NCBI GenBank assembly: GCA_026413225.1
Contig: CM048552.1
Coordinates: 82,747,001-82,811,000, forward strand
Source: Otis tarda
Lineage: Eukaryota; Chordata; Aves; Otidiformes; Otididae
DNA: 64,000 bases
Direction of reading: 5' to 3'
A model generated the notes under the pieces. The model had not been told where the DNA came from, did no database searches, and saw only the letters and a program-made list of their open reading frames with translations. The position numbers and the translations under genes are program-made. This document shows positions 1-12,954 of this stretch, in pieces. Within the stretch, counting starts at the first letter, position 1. Each line of letters opens with the position of its first letter.

Positions 1-1237
1 AGAGGCACCTTCCAGCCAATGCTTCTACGATTTTTCAAAAGCCCCTCAACATAACTCTGGTAACTAACTGGTCATGTAGAAGTGCATGTAGAAGTAATAG
101 AGAATGGACCTTTTAAAAGGCTGCAACCACTCCACTTACTGTCCTAATCACAAAATTCCTTTTCCTCGACACATGCGTTTTCCGGCAGGAAGATGGCGAA
201 TCCAATTTGCATGGACAAGAATAAACTATGGAGTCAAGGGACTGATATCTTCTCCTGCAGTTAAAGGGTTAGACAGAAAATTGCACTGTATGTCAGCTTA
301 AAAAAAAAAAAAAAAGGGCTTTTTTTGCTAAGTTTCCTTGCTTTCAATGTGAAAAAAAATACAAGTTAAAGAAAGTGCTATTTGAAATATCTCCTGGCTA
401 CATCTGTATAAAACAGATTATACTTCTTTTTCATTAATTTGAGATCAAAGCTCTTCATTTTTGAAGCAGGGAACCAAAGGGACGAGGTACAGTAAATATC
501 CTCTTTTCTGCAATTTCATGTGCAAACAACTGAGTTTGCAGGCTGGGAAGACATGGTTTAGTAGCTTTACTGCATTTATATCCTGTTCTTCACATGGATG
601 ACATTGCTCTTTCTCAATATTTTTTTTAGTGTGATTATTATATCTAACTAGAGATGGCCTGGCTGACATTTTCACAGTCCTGGAAATCACTGCCAGGGAC
701 ACATTAAATAGGAGAGAGGGGAATAGGCTTGTACAGTTGAGGCAGCTCTCATGTGATGGATTGTACTGGTCACTGCTAACAGGGGCATAAAGTCCCATCC
801 TTGCATATCCATACCTACACCTTGTATGGACATGTAGTCACATGAATAATGCCTGGTTCTACTTCTCTATCTATAGTTTGATATCGTCAACATTTTTTTT
901 TCTGTTCTGTCTGCTCCATCATCCATCCTGTAGAAGGTAGCCTGCCTTGCACATAGACCTTCAGGTGGCTGATCAAATCTAGTAATGTTAGAGAGGTTAG
1001 GAAGTGCACAGCCATTTTGCACTGATAAGCTGTAGCTGTCAGCTCAAAGGGGAATATATTGTGCTGCATGGCAGTATCCTAACAACTGTTTCCTCATGTC
1101 TTAGGAGACCAAGTCACAACTTCTGCCAGAGCTCTGCTGGGACATTGCAATTCCGCGTCTGTTAATACTCTGAGCTGTTTCTGTAAGGCACCATCCTTTT
1201 CCAAGTTCTTAGTTACTCCCTAAGTACTCAGATATGC
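1..1237. other. Intergenic, no gene seen
   Basis: AT-rich single-copy-like sequence with A and T runs near 300-360. Open frames here are short and show no recognisable protein. Confidence 0.7.
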
Positions 1238-2042
1238 TAGGAAGATTTAGGCTGGAAAGGACCTCTAGAAGTCTCTATTCCAACCCACTGCTTACAGCAG
1301 CATTGATTTCCAAGCTAGAACAGGTTGCTCAGGGCCATGTCCAGTTGAATTTTTAATATCTCTAAGTATGGAGATCCCACAGCATCTCTGGGCACCTGTG
1401 GCAGTGCTGCACCACTCCTGGGGTAGGGGTATAGGTGGAAGGAGGATTCTTCTGTCCAGTGAGAATTTCCTTTGTTGCAGCTCAGGCCTGTTGGTTCTCT
1501 TCCTTTCATTGTGCACCTTTGCAGAGCCTGTCTCCCTTTTCGCTATAACTCCTCTCCCCTTCCATTTGGTGGAGGAGAACTGCAATTACATCTCCCCCAA
1601 AACTTCTCTGCTTCAGGCTGAACAAGACCAGCACCATCAGCCTCTCCTGGTACATCACGTGCTCCAACCCCCAGCCTTTTTAGTTGCTTTCTGTTAGACT
1701 CACTTCAGTTAGTTGATACCTCTCTTGCATGGGGAGGCCCAAAACTGGGCACAGCATTCCAAGGTGATGGAATGCTGAGTAGAAGGGAATGACCATTTCC
1801 TTTGAGGTGCTGGCTGTGCTCTTGATAACACATTTCAGTGTTCAGCTGGCCTTCCTTGCTCCAACTGCTAGTTCGTGTTCAACTTGTTGAACAAGGCACA
1901 TGGGGTCATTCCCTCCCAGAGCTTCATTTTTTTCTTTGTTGAACTTAATGAGGTTGTGGTTGATCCAATCCTTCAGCTCATGAAAGTCTAAATTAAGTTC
2001 AGAAGAACTAGATGAAGTGTCATGCCCACTATCACTAAGCAT
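1238..2042 (-). mobile_element. CR1 LINE 3' fragment, old subfamily
   Basis: Minus-strand CR1 with the usual order of landmarks seen as reverse complement: a short 3' end near 1240, then the segments equivalent to the gene-product tail, and AAAACTGGGCACAGCATTCC at about 1740. It extends to about 2042, where the minus-strand translation HELKDWINHNLIKFNKEKNE is part of the reverse transcriptase C-terminus. Heavily diverged. Confidence 0.8.
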
Positions 2043-4504
2043 GTTAAACTAGATGTACTATTGTATGACACCTGTAAAGATAAAGTGAGTAGGTACTTCA
2101 AGTCCATATTAAAACATTGCTCAAAGGTCCAAGGAGACATACAGGCTATACTATGTTCCAGCACTGTACAAACACTGGCAGTGAGTGTTCCTGTCTAAAG
2201 GAATCATTCAGATTTCAATTCCATTCAGCTGAGGTCTGTCATACTCCTATTTTGACATTTGCCTGCTGATGAGAGGTGCACACCTAGTCAAGTTTTGCTC
2301 CCATCAGTTGTATAAAAAATAAAAGTTTGATCATGAGGTCAAACATTTTTATACCAGCTGCCAACCTTGAATGAACTTTCCTAACCAAGGCAGAAAATCT
2401 TAAGACCAAGGATTTATAGTAAGACTGCTACTACAAAATTTTACTCCACAAAAGCCTGGAGCTCTTCCCACATAGAAGTGCATGTTTTCAGACTCATAGC
2501 TTCAGTCTGAGCACTATTATTATGAAACTGGGGATTTATTAGTGTGAGTCAGGGAGAAATACATTTCAGACACATTATTGGTCAGCCAAGTATCTATTCC
2601 TCAGCTTTTTACTTTTTTGATAATAATCTGCTAATGCTACATCTTTTTTTTATGTTGGCTTCTGAAGTTGTCAAAAACTGTTGTTTAATGCACAGATAAG
2701 ATTATGGCCTTGTACACAAAGTAACATACTCCATTGGGAGGCCCTCTGATTTATTTGGTAACTGGAAGGTGGTAATCCTGGAAGTTACGCAGTAAAATTA
2801 AAGTGAAAGTGATCCAATAAGCCACAGATTTTTCAAGTTCATTCTAAATAGCACTATTTTAGGAGAAGATAGGTCCAACTTTTAATCTAGCATACTTTAT
2901 GTTAGTATAAACTGTGTTTTGCAGTTGAGCCTGGCTACGTTGATATTTTTAGACCAATTTCTCAAACTTAATAGAAGCATATGCAAAGTTACCATTTTTC
3001 TGAGAATCTTGAGGCATCAACCACTTACAACTGAGCTCCAACAACTTTTCTTACATGTGAGATGGGAATGGCTCCCCGGGAGCGCTGATACTCCCACATG
3101 GCATGCAAAAGGCTTCCATAAGACGTTGAACAGCATCTGAACAAAATCAGCCTTATAAACCCTCGTTGGCTCACTTCCTGGCAGCTCTCACGCCAGCATG
3201 TCTACAAACAGGTCATAAAACATGGCCTCAGAGCAAGACCTATGCTAAAAATGTCCAAGAACTGCTTTTTTACTCAAGTGCCACCTGATTTCTCTCTCAG
3301 CAAATTGTTGGCCTTGTCTCTTTAGCAGCCACCACTGCCACCACTGGCCAATTTCAACAAAACACAGGAGAAAGGCATAAATCTCTGATACAGCAAGTTT
3401 ACTCATTTTATACAGAGGAGAAAAAGCCTATAAATTTCCCTTCTGAAGGAAAAAAAACCACAAGCCTTATTAATATAGAAGAATCCTTGCACAATTCATC
3501 CTTCAGTGCATGCATAGGAAAGAACATTTGGTCGATTCCAGTGCTCAGATTGCTCCTGATGTGTGTAGCAGGGTGTTTATATATGTGTTCCTTAGAAAAA
3601 TGTAAGGTTTGCAGTTGTTCAACAAGTGGCTAGTCAGCATGAAAAGCAACACACAGAGTCTGCATTTTGATCTGTACTTAAGAAATTCAGCAAAGGGTTT
3701 TCCTGCTGAATGGCCACACTTTAAGTCTGCTGTGAGCTTGTGTAAATGCTCCATTAACATTTTTGAAAGCTAGGGAGACACATTTGGGGCTAAATCCCTG
3801 TCTGCCTGTTTCACTGCATGTTCCTGGCTTTAGTCAGTGGGTGAATATAGACAGACCGGGGGGTGGTAAGGCCCAGGGGGAAGACACAACTCAACTATTT
3901 GGAAAACAGAATTATTTTTCTGACTAATTATGTAGCTTTCCTGTATAGTTTTCAAAAAATACTTACAAGGAATGAGTGGGAGTTGCATTTCTCAACCTGA
4001 AAAGACCCAACGCTTTGGGAAAATCTTTTCTCAGAGGGGAAGACAACGTGAAATCACCAGACCCAACAAAAAAAAAACACCCGAACCAACAAACCACTTT
4101 ATTTTTAAATTGTCCAAGTGAGCTTTGGAGAAGTTCAACAACAACAAAAAAAACAAAACACATGGACTTTTTTTTTTTAAAGGAACTTCTGCTTGGAAAA
4201 AGAAAACAAAAAAGCACTCCTGTCATCAATAAATTCTGAAGTTCATCTAGAATTTCTGGAGCAAGCATATCTCCTCAGTATCTACAGTAGAGCTTAGTGC
4301 TGGAACTAAGGAGATTTGTCAGTAAGTTCAGCCAGGTGCACTAAACCGCAGGGATAAAACAGCACTTTAACACTGAGCACTTCTAATACCCGGCTGATCC
4401 CTTAGAAACCTGAAGATAAGCAGCAGCAGAGGCAGAGCAGTGCCAGAGTGTTTTAAAGCAATTAAACGGGAGCACGGACAGCTAGGGAGCAAATAAAATC
4501 TCCT
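2043..4504. other. Intergenic, no gene seen
   Basis: AT-rich, with A-rich simple stretches around 4070-4210. No exon, RNA gene or repeat family recognised. Confidence 0.7.
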
Positions 4505-4715
4505 AACTGAAAAGGATGGCTAGCGAGCTCTTAGCAAGCCTGTTTTTCCTTGGAGGGCGCTGGAGAGCCCGGGCAGAGTGCGGTGCCCGCCCCGGCCTCG
4601 GGGTGGCACAGCAGGTACGGGAACCCCATCTCCTGGGTGAAGTCCGGCTCCCCGTACCTAAAAGCCAGCTTCCTGGGGCTGCAATCGCTGTGTGTGGTTT
4701 AGACCATTAAATGTA
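4505..4715 (-). other. GC-rich block, possible exon or promoter of a neighbouring gene
   Basis: Stands out in AT-rich surroundings. The minus strand has an open frame of about 57 codons (containing YGEPDFTQEMGFPYLLCHPE, with GC-rich third positions) ending in a TAA at about 4537. No acceptor compatible with that frame is certain. In human, KCNA6 lies downstream of GALNT8 on the same strand and has 5' non-coding exons, so this could be its promoter or exon. I do not recognise the peptide. Confidence 0.3.
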
Positions 4716-5564
4716 AGTGAATAGCTGGCCTGATGAGCTCTGCCCCACCGGGGAAAGCCAGGAGCTGTCTGTCACAGCACAGCCCTGCAGCTGGGGACAG
4801 GTGGGCTGAGTCTGTCTGGTCCAGGCAGTGAAGAGCATCTCCAGCGCAAGAAGGAACCTAGGCAGGTGCACAAGCAAGCTTCATGAACGCTTGCACAGTG
4901 AGAACTCACAACTGGCTGAGGAAGAGAAATTCACCAGGAAGGGAAGAGACATCATTTAATTTCTCCATTTCGGTTCTTTAGGACACTTTAGTTCTTACTC
5001 CATTGTGTAGGGTATTGCATATTGCAGAGGTGCTTTGTCACTCAGTTACAGCCTCCACCTGGAGAGTCTAAGGCAAAAAAAAATGGGTTCACAGGGTCCA
5101 GTTTCCTCTCTCAGGCAGCATCAGTGAAGAATTGCATTAGATCATGTTCCAATTTAAAGCCTGCGCCAGCTCCTGCCCTCATTTGTTCAGTCATCAAACT
5201 ATCGCACAAATGTAAGCTGAAAACATGCAAAAACTGTCTAAATTGTGATCTAGAAATATTTTCAGGCTCTGTTTAGACTGTTAACAGCTCTGAGTGACTA
5301 CCATCCACTGCAAACACAGATGCAGATGTTATTGTTTGGTACCTAACTCCTTGGTTTCTGAGTAATCATAGTGACAACTCATCACTCAGTGCCTCACAGT
5401 GGTTTCATTCAAATTAAGGTTTTTCAAATGAAGAAAGTAAGCAGGGTGGTACCTTCGCTTCTGTAAGAGCACACCCTATGGGGCGGATCACAATGCTGTC
5501 AAGGGAGAGGCCTGAGCAAGAGGCAGCAGCTATACAAGAAAATCACTTAGTACTTCTGTGGGAA
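4716..5564. other. Intergenic, no gene seen
   Basis: Lies next to the GC-rich block. No exon, RNA gene or repeat recognised. Confidence 0.65.
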
Positions 5565-5900
5565 TTAAGGTAGGAAGGGACTTCTTGAGGTCATCAAGGT
5601 CAATTCCCTAGGATATAACTTCAAACTTAGATCACTTTCCTCAAAACTTACCTAGTTTTGAAACTCTCCAAGAATGGAGATTTCACTGCCTTGTGGAGCT
5701 TTGCCAATATTGAACTACTTTCATAGTGAAAATGTTTTTTCTTACATTGCATCAGTATTATGTCATAATTACAAACCTGAAATTGCAGGCTTAGAACTTT
5801 TTACTTCCCACACAAGAAGATTTAGACTAGAGCTATGCACAGCTGCATACCTGAACAGAAATCTAAAATTAGTGGTATCTTCTGTAGTTTCAAATCTACA
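5565..5900 (-). mobile_element. Degraded CR1 3' fragment
   Basis: Weak but ordered similarity to the CR1 3' region in reverse complement (a GGAAGGGACTTCTTGAGGTC-like segment followed by the GGAGATTTCACTGCCT-like segment). Very diverged; boundaries approximate. Confidence 0.5.
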
Positions 5901-6834
5901 TTAATCTCCTGCTGCAAATGTCTAAAATACACGGGTTTCTGCCTGAAGTCAACATGCTAGGGTTTGTAGATAAAAAATTTAAAAACCAAAATAATAAAAA
6001 CTTCCTGATCGCAATCCATAAAAGAGAGAGAAATGAATATCCACATGTAGTTTCCTTTGCTGACTATCTCTTAACATCCCATTCAGACCAAATAAAGTCC
6101 CGTCATCTGTTCTTGGCCCTTAAGATAAGTATGCTGCATTACTTCTACAGTTTCCTGTAACTTTAAAGTCCCCAGTGAGAAATATTATCAGCATCGATAC
6201 ATTTTTGTTTAAACTCTCTGTAGTGCTGACAATACTCTCAGGCTTTGCTGTGTTATAAGCAGGCAATACAAGTATTTACACTGTAAAGACAGATTGCAAG
6301 AAACTGGCAGTTTCCCTGTTGAGGCTTCACAACCAGAAGCATAGAGGTTCTATCAACATAAGAGAGGAAAATGCGTATCTAATTTCAGCTGAGTGTTAAG
6401 ACAGCAACAAAGTTCCCTCAGTCAGATCTGCCTGCTGGTATGCTAAATAGCACTGGAGTGTGTGCTTCTGCCACACTTCTAGCCAGTGTTATCATCAAAA
6501 GGTATATCAATATCATCTGTCTTAGCCCCATAAACCTGCAGAGTAGCTGCCATACCAGTTTTAAACTTGATTTTTAAAGATGCTTTTCCTCTCTGCTAGG
6601 ACCATGATTTATTTGCACATTTAAAATGTATCTGCATCCTCCATCCTAGTTGCAGACCTGCAAAAGCTCCCTCACACAGGTACCTGGTGCAGAAATGCAG
6701 GGGCCATGACTGTGGTGAGAAATCGTCTTTACTCATAGCCTTGGGAAAGTCATTTTGCTTCCTTAGTTTGGATCAGAACCATGCTTTTGAAGGTAATCTC
6801 CTGATCATGCCCACTCACTGTACTCTGAGTCATG
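5901..6834. other. Intergenic, no gene seen
   Basis: Between two CR1 fragments. Some of this may be very old CR1, but nothing can be supported. Confidence 0.6.
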
Positions 6835-8255
6835 TCACGGGGCAGTCTCATGGAAGGTGAATCTAATTCTTGCCAGATGAGACTTAATCTTAATGAATTC
6901 ATCTGCTGCCAAGGCTGCCTTCAATCTCCACATCCCTAACATTGGCTCCTCTACCACTTGGGTCAAAGCAGTTGTCATCGGCGCTCTCCAGGAACCTCCT
7001 GGATTGCTTGTGTTCTGCTGTATTATCCTTTCAGCAAACACACCCTTCAGGTGGTTAAGTCATCCGTGAGGACCAGGACCTGGGAATGTGAGGCTGCTCC
7101 CTCTATAGAGGGCTTCATACACTTGTTCTTCCTGGTCAAGTGGTCTATAGCAGATTTCCACTGCAATGTCACCCTTATCTGTCCTCTCTTTAATCCTCAT
7201 CCATAAGGTCTCAGTTGACCCCTCATCCATCCAGCACTGCAGCTGCTCTCTCACATAAAGGGCAAATCCTGGTTTTCCCAGCCTGTCCTTCCTAAAGAGC
7301 CTGTATCCCTCCATTGCAACACTCCAGTCATGGGAGCCATCCCACCACGTCTCCATGATCCTAGTCAAGTCATAGGCCTGGAACTGCACACGTGTCCTTA
7401 ACTCCTCATGTTTATTCCCCATGCTGCATGCATTGGTGCACAGGCACTCCAGAGAGGCACCTGGGCATGCTGATTTCCCAGAAAGAGTCTATTTCCTTTC
7501 CCCCTGCCTCAATAATGCCTTGTGGGATCTTCCTTGCTTACATACAATTGTTGGAGGTGACCCCACTTAAGCCTTGATTTGTTGATTTTGTCTTCCCTTT
7601 TGTACACATCACCTCAGCCCCTTTACTCATCAGTCCTGTCCATCACTCCCTCACAGGACTGCTGTTAACTCTCCCTCCCACATAATTCCTAATTTAAGAC
7701 CTTCTTACCAGGTCAGCCATCCTGCTGGCAAGGATGCCTTTGTCCCACTTAGTGAGGTGAATCCCGTCTCTACCAAGTAGATGGTGATCCTCAAACAGGG
7801 TCCCATGGCCCAAACCCAAACCCTGTTGCTGACACCAGCTCGTCAACTGGTTGTTGACACACAGTCCCCTCCTCTTCCCCTCACCAGCAGGACTGAAGAG
7901 AACACTGCCTGGGCCTCCATGCCTCTGACTATCACTCCCATGCCCCTGACTATCTCTCTTTCTCTCTCTCATCCTCCTCTAATGCTGCACAGCCAGCTGT
8001 TTCCTCCCATCACTCCTCCACTTGGTGACACAGCTCTTCAACAGCAGCAACACCTCCTGCAGGACAGAAGGCCATCTCTTCCAGCCTCAGAGAAGCCACA
8101 GACACTCCTTGCAACCTCGAACTTGCAGGCCTGCATGCACCATCCAAATCACCTCGGTAGAGGCTGCTGCCCTGGCAGGAACAGCTGCTCCATCATCTGC
8201 TGGGGAAAGTGCCCTGTGGCACATCACCACTGTACCTGAAAGTGTTTAAGCTGAT
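6835..8255 (-). mobile_element. CR1 LINE remnant with ORF1 end and endonuclease start
   Basis: On the minus strand the ORF1 esterase-like tail (HLLGRDGIHLTKWDKGILAS, 7972-7694) is followed after a spacer by the ORF2 endonuclease region (DLTRIMETWWDGSHDWSVAM, 7422-7060). A further frame at 7041-6835 carries decayed endonuclease sequence. Frames are interrupted by stops and shifts, so it is a dead copy. It lacks the reverse transcriptase and 3' end, which do not follow below 6835. Confidence 0.85.
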
Positions 8256-8862
8256 CTCAACTCGGATGATGACTTCTTCTACCACCTCTCTGGGCAACCT
8301 GTTCAATGTTCTACCACCCGCATTGTAAAAAATGTATTCCTTATGTCTAATCTAATATCTCCTCTTTTAGTTTAAAACTGTTGTCCCTTGTCCTGTCACA
8401 ACAGGTCCTGGTAAATATTTGTCCCCATCTTTCTTATAAGCCCCCTTGAGGTACTGGAAGATCATTATAAGGTCTCCTCAGAGCCTTCTCTTCACCAGGC
8501 TGAACATCTCAAACTCTGGTGGAGAGGTGCTCCAGTCCTCCAATCATCTTCATGGCCCTCCTCTGGACTCCCTCCAACAGATCCACATCCTTCTTATGCT
8601 GGGGGCTCCAGAGCTGGATGCGGTACTGCAGGTGAGGTCTCATGAGAGCAGAGTAGAGGGCGAGAATGACCTCCCTCGACCTGCTGGCCATGCTTCTTTT
8701 GATGCAGCCCAGCATGTGGTTAGCTTTCTGGGCTGCAGTTGCACATTACTGGCTCATGTTGAGATTCTCGTCAACCAACACTCCCAAGTCCTTCTCCTCA
8801 GAGCTGCTCTCAATCCATTCTCTGCTCAGCCTGTATTTGTTCTTAAAGCTGTCAAGAATACA
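8256..8862 (-). mobile_element. CR1 LINE 3' part (reverse transcriptase C-terminus and tail)
   Basis: Minus-strand translation 8715-8509 reads [20 protein letters not shown] and then LQYRIQLWSPQHKKDVDLLE, the CR1 ORF2 C-terminus; 8934-8746 adds EKDLGVLVDENLNMSQ. The terminal octamer repeat is absent: at 8256 it abuts the ORF1-bearing CR1, so two copies lie head to tail. Confidence 0.88.
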
Positions 8863-11800
8863 AGGGAATGATTCAGTTAAGAAAAAGACAAATGTCTGGG
8901 TTACCCAAGAACTTAGGGAGTGTAAAATGGCCATAGATGCAAAGCAGCAAGGCTTCTGTTTTCTCTATGTTTCCTTAAGTCTTGCAAATAATTTAAGTGT
9001 TTTGCTTCACGCTTACTCCACCTGCACTGTGCCACCCTGTTTGAACTGCTGCCTTGCGTTCACCTAAACTTACAGTGACCTCCAAAACTTTATGTCCCTT
9101 TTGGCAACTGGTGGACTCCACCAGCTAGCTGACGAGAGTCCCCGCTCTGACAAGTCACTCTATACTTGCTCCATGCGGCACCTGTTAGTGCTAAGGAATG
9201 GAATTACCTCCTTTTTTTTCTGCGGAATCTTTCTCCAATGAGAGCTGGCTCGAACATGCTCATTCAGCTGTGCAGCATCCATCTGAGAGCACGCAGCTTT
9301 TCATCATCTCTCTCCAGTGGCAGTGGTAGCTGGCCACACAGCAAGGAGGAGTTGGTTGCAGCAGTAGGGTGGGTCGTTGTGTTAATAATGAAAGAAATAA
9401 GGGAGAGCTTTTTAAAGGATATGCTAAATGAAGTCTCTAGGGAGCAGATTTCTTCACTGCAGTTTGTCACAACCCGAAATTCCCCAGCTGGAAAATGTTG
9501 CTGTTTTGTGCAGAACTTTTCATTTTGAAATTAAATATTTCAGTGACATAGTCTGAATCCTGAGCCTTAACCAGCTTTGAAGTGCCTCACATGCTCAAGC
9601 ATAGCACAGATTTTCTGTACCATGAAGAACTGATTCAAAACCTCCTACGACTCCTGCTGTGGAGAGCTGCCAGTAAGTAATTAGAAAAGCTCCTGCCTTT
9701 CCCTTTGAGATAGGCCACGAAGTCTGCCCTAGAGCCATGCACTGCAGGACCCAGAGGACTCCAAGCCTTGGGACTGGGTTGAAGTGAGCCAACTTCTGCT
9801 TATGTTTTTGCAGCACTTTCTGAAAGAAATATGCCATCGTACACTGTATTCTCAAGGTGTGGTTCCTTGGAAAATACTAAGGGAGCTTTCTTCTTGATAT
9901 TTCTTCTACACAGAAAGGTCAGCCTTCCACCTCTCAAGAAACTATAGATACACTGGCACAGGACTGACTGACAGGAATGCTGCAGGCTCAAGTGTTTACA
10001 TGGGTAAAAACTAATTTTGCAAAAATCGTTAATTCCTTCTAAGGTTTCTCAGTCCTGTTGACAATCAATTGTAATGTCCTGGCCTGTGGACTCAATAGAT
10101 ATTTCTTTCAACCTAGCAGAAACAAACTCTCCTTATACTCCAAACTGGCTCAGGTAGATGCTGATTTCTACATTCCCCAACTTCCCTGCTCCCATAACTT
10201 GATTTTCAAAGCTGAAGAACAGCCAATATTCCCACTTCAAATAAAGCCAAACTTTTTCCATCCCTTTTTCTTTTTTAAGCACCTATGTACCTTTTTAGCT
10301 TTTTTACAGTCCTTGTCTCGCATAAAACATTGTTTCTTCAGGTGAACAGGGCGAAGGGATCTGGTTGCTTTGTGCCAAAAATATCTGGAATTGAAATCAG
10401 AAACTGTCACTTCTAGAAGGACGGCTTATTTGGCTGTGATAATGAAGAGCCATATCAATAGTTCATTAAATAGGCTTCTTCAGAAAGATTGGGAAATTAA
10501 TCAAAAACTTGGGTGGACTGGAAAATTAGAATTATTGAAATTAGATTAAATTCTATATTATAAAGTATAAAAGTGTATAGCTAGAGATCAATAAGAATTT
10601 CTCTTCATACTGTGTGTTCATGGACTGGAAAAGAATGAAGATGAGGACTCCATATACTGCTTGATTACAGGATGATTACGAGACATCAATAGGACAAACC
10701 TATGAAAGCAGTTAAGAAAATCCTAAAATGCATCAAGAAAGGTATTTCCAGCAAATAGTAAAATACAAATTACTTTGCACTGCGTATTGGTAGGTTTGCC
10801 TTTGCAATATTCTGTACGAATCTAATCTCAGTGTTTGAAGAGGATTAATTGTAACTGTAGCAGATGCATAGCAAACACAAGTAGGATGATCTGGGAAGGA
10901 GATCATATGAAAAGAAACTAAAAAAAAAAAATGCTTACTTTGTTTAGCCTAACAAAATGAATTTGAAAAGAGGATATGATTGCTTCTTTGTTTTCCCAGA
11001 AGGGAAAATACAAAGGAGGAGGAACTTCTAAGCTAAAAGACAATGTTGTCAGAACATATGGTCTGTTTATTTATACTCCCTAAGGAAGGATGTGGGCTGA
11101 AAATATGGGAGAAGTTTCCAACAATCAGAACTACGAAGTTTTGGAACAGCCTTCCAGGTATGGGGGACAAAGGAGCTATTTTTGATACACAGGTTGACCA
11201 GTTCTTGAATTGTAGGATTGAAGAGACCACTTGTAATACTGTTCACAGATACATGATGATTAAAGGAGTCATAGGATGCTTTGTATTCCTGTTCAGACTC
11301 CTGGTCCTCAACACTGCACTGGAGTTTGAAAAAGCAGGTGGACAGGGACAGGAGAGAAAAGAGAGAGGAAGAGAAAATAGTGAATGCATTCACTTTCCAA
11401 AAATGATGCTCTGAACACCACAAATGTTTCTTAGTGGCAGGTCCTTTTGCAAAAAAAAAACTTTGCTTATTAAGGTAAAATAAGTCAGAAAGCATAGATC
11501 AAGTTTTTTTATTATTGTTAATAAAAGGGGCAATGTGTATATTTTTATAAGACTGTAGTTGAGAAAAATTCAGGCTGATAAAGAGCAAATAAACCAACCA
11601 ACTGTAACACTTGAAAACAGAGAAATTGAAGACAACTTGCCAGAACAAATCTCAAGCATGTGATTTTTCTGTACATTCCTAAGATTGCAAATACCACTCT
11701 GCAATCTAACAGTGGACAGAAAAGAGCAAGAATGGTGGACAACCTTCAACAAGGCCCAAGTAGAGTTGCTGTCATCTTTCTCTTTCCATTTGGTCTCTCA

Positions 11801-12397
11801 GACTTTTCCATCTGCTTCTTTTTATCCCTTTCTTACACATTTTTTCTTTATGGGATTGGCTTTTTGGAGTTTTCCTCTTTTGATCTTCTCTTGTTGCAAA
11901 GCAATTTGGAACAGGGAAAGATGTCCAGGAAAGGTATGGAAGAAAAGAGGATCATGAGACTAGAGCAGATGACTGTAGGCCTACAGGTTGTGTGGACTCT
12001 GTGTGCATGAGAAATTATCATATACAGTGTTACTGAAAGATACTATAAAGCAGAGCTGGGAAACACTTGCACTGTTTTTTCTGCATTGTTTATCAGTCAA
12101 AGTTCACTGAATCTTTCCTGTCACTGCTAATCTTGGGGTGATGTAATCACCAGAGCTAAACAAAAGTAAACCAGGCCCTTTGCCAAAACTGCTACATCTT
12201 TACTAAAAACATAGTAGGAAGCAAGTGAAGTCTTTATTCAATCTACAATGTAGATTAACATGGTTCTGCCTAATGTGCAAATATTTAGTATGTGTGTGTC
12301 ATTTAGTTTGCATTCTACATTGCACAGCACTTTGAACATGAAAAGCAAGAAATTTTGTGTACCACCAGCAGTCTCAATTGACCAAGAATGTGTACAT
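8863..12397. other. Intergenic, no gene seen
   Basis: Unique-looking AT-rich sequence. Open frames up to 142 codons occur but have no family features and overlap on both strands, as expected by chance. Confidence 0.7.
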
Positions 12398-12612
12398 ATT
12401 CATAGAATCATAGAATCTTTAAGGTTGGAAAAGATGTCCAAGATCATCAAGTCCCACCATCAGCCTAACACCACCATGCCCACTAAACCATGTCCTGAAG
12501 TGCCACATCTACACGTTTTTTGAACACCTCCAGGGATGGTGACTCCACCACTTCCTTGGGCAGCCTGTTTCAATGCCTGACCACTCTTTTGGTAAAGAAA
12601 TTTTTCCTGTAC
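12398..12612 (-). mobile_element. CR1 3' end
   Basis: Begins with the reverse-complemented 3' terminal repeat (ATAGAATCATAGAAT) at 12401 and reads through the usual tail to about 12612, where the 5'-truncated end meets a perfect hairpin. Confidence 0.93.
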
Positions 12613-12623
12613 ACAATACACTG

Positions 12624-12662
12624 TATGTGTACACAATACATGATATGTATTGTGTACACATA
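12624..12662. repeat. Perfect 18-bp inverted repeat with 3-nt loop
   Basis: TATGTGTACACAATACAT (12624-12641), loop GAT, then its exact reverse complement (12645-12662). A partial direct copy, TGTACACAATAC, lies just upstream at 12609. It sits at the truncated end of the adjacent CR1. Confidence 0.97.
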
Positions 12663-12954
12663 TAGTAGTACCTGCAGACAAACACATGCCAGGTCAGCAT
12701 AGTATTGATATTATATTACCAGAGTCCCATACATGGGCATTGAGAATGGAATATCAGAGAGACAGCACAATTATAATAGGACATTGTTTCCAGAAGCAGG
12801 TTTCCTGTGAACTTGAACAATTATTTCTTTGATTAGAGAACACAAAGGCTACATTCCACATGAACTTAAATAACCCAAAGGACTGATAAGTAACAACATT
12901 CAAGAAGCAACAAGAGTTCCCTAGGAGGAACTAAGACCCTGCTCATTTAGAGAG

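Noticed and set aside
7781..8239. 152-codon plus-strand open frame
   Set aside because: It is the antisense shadow of CR1 ORF1 sequence.
11067..11495. 142-codon minus-strand open frame
   Set aside because: Overlaps a plus-strand frame of similar size, low complexity, no family features.
12401..12420. Repeated ATAGAATC units as a CRISPR-like or satellite array
   Set aside because: These are the 8-bp terminal repeats of CR1 elements seen in reverse complement.
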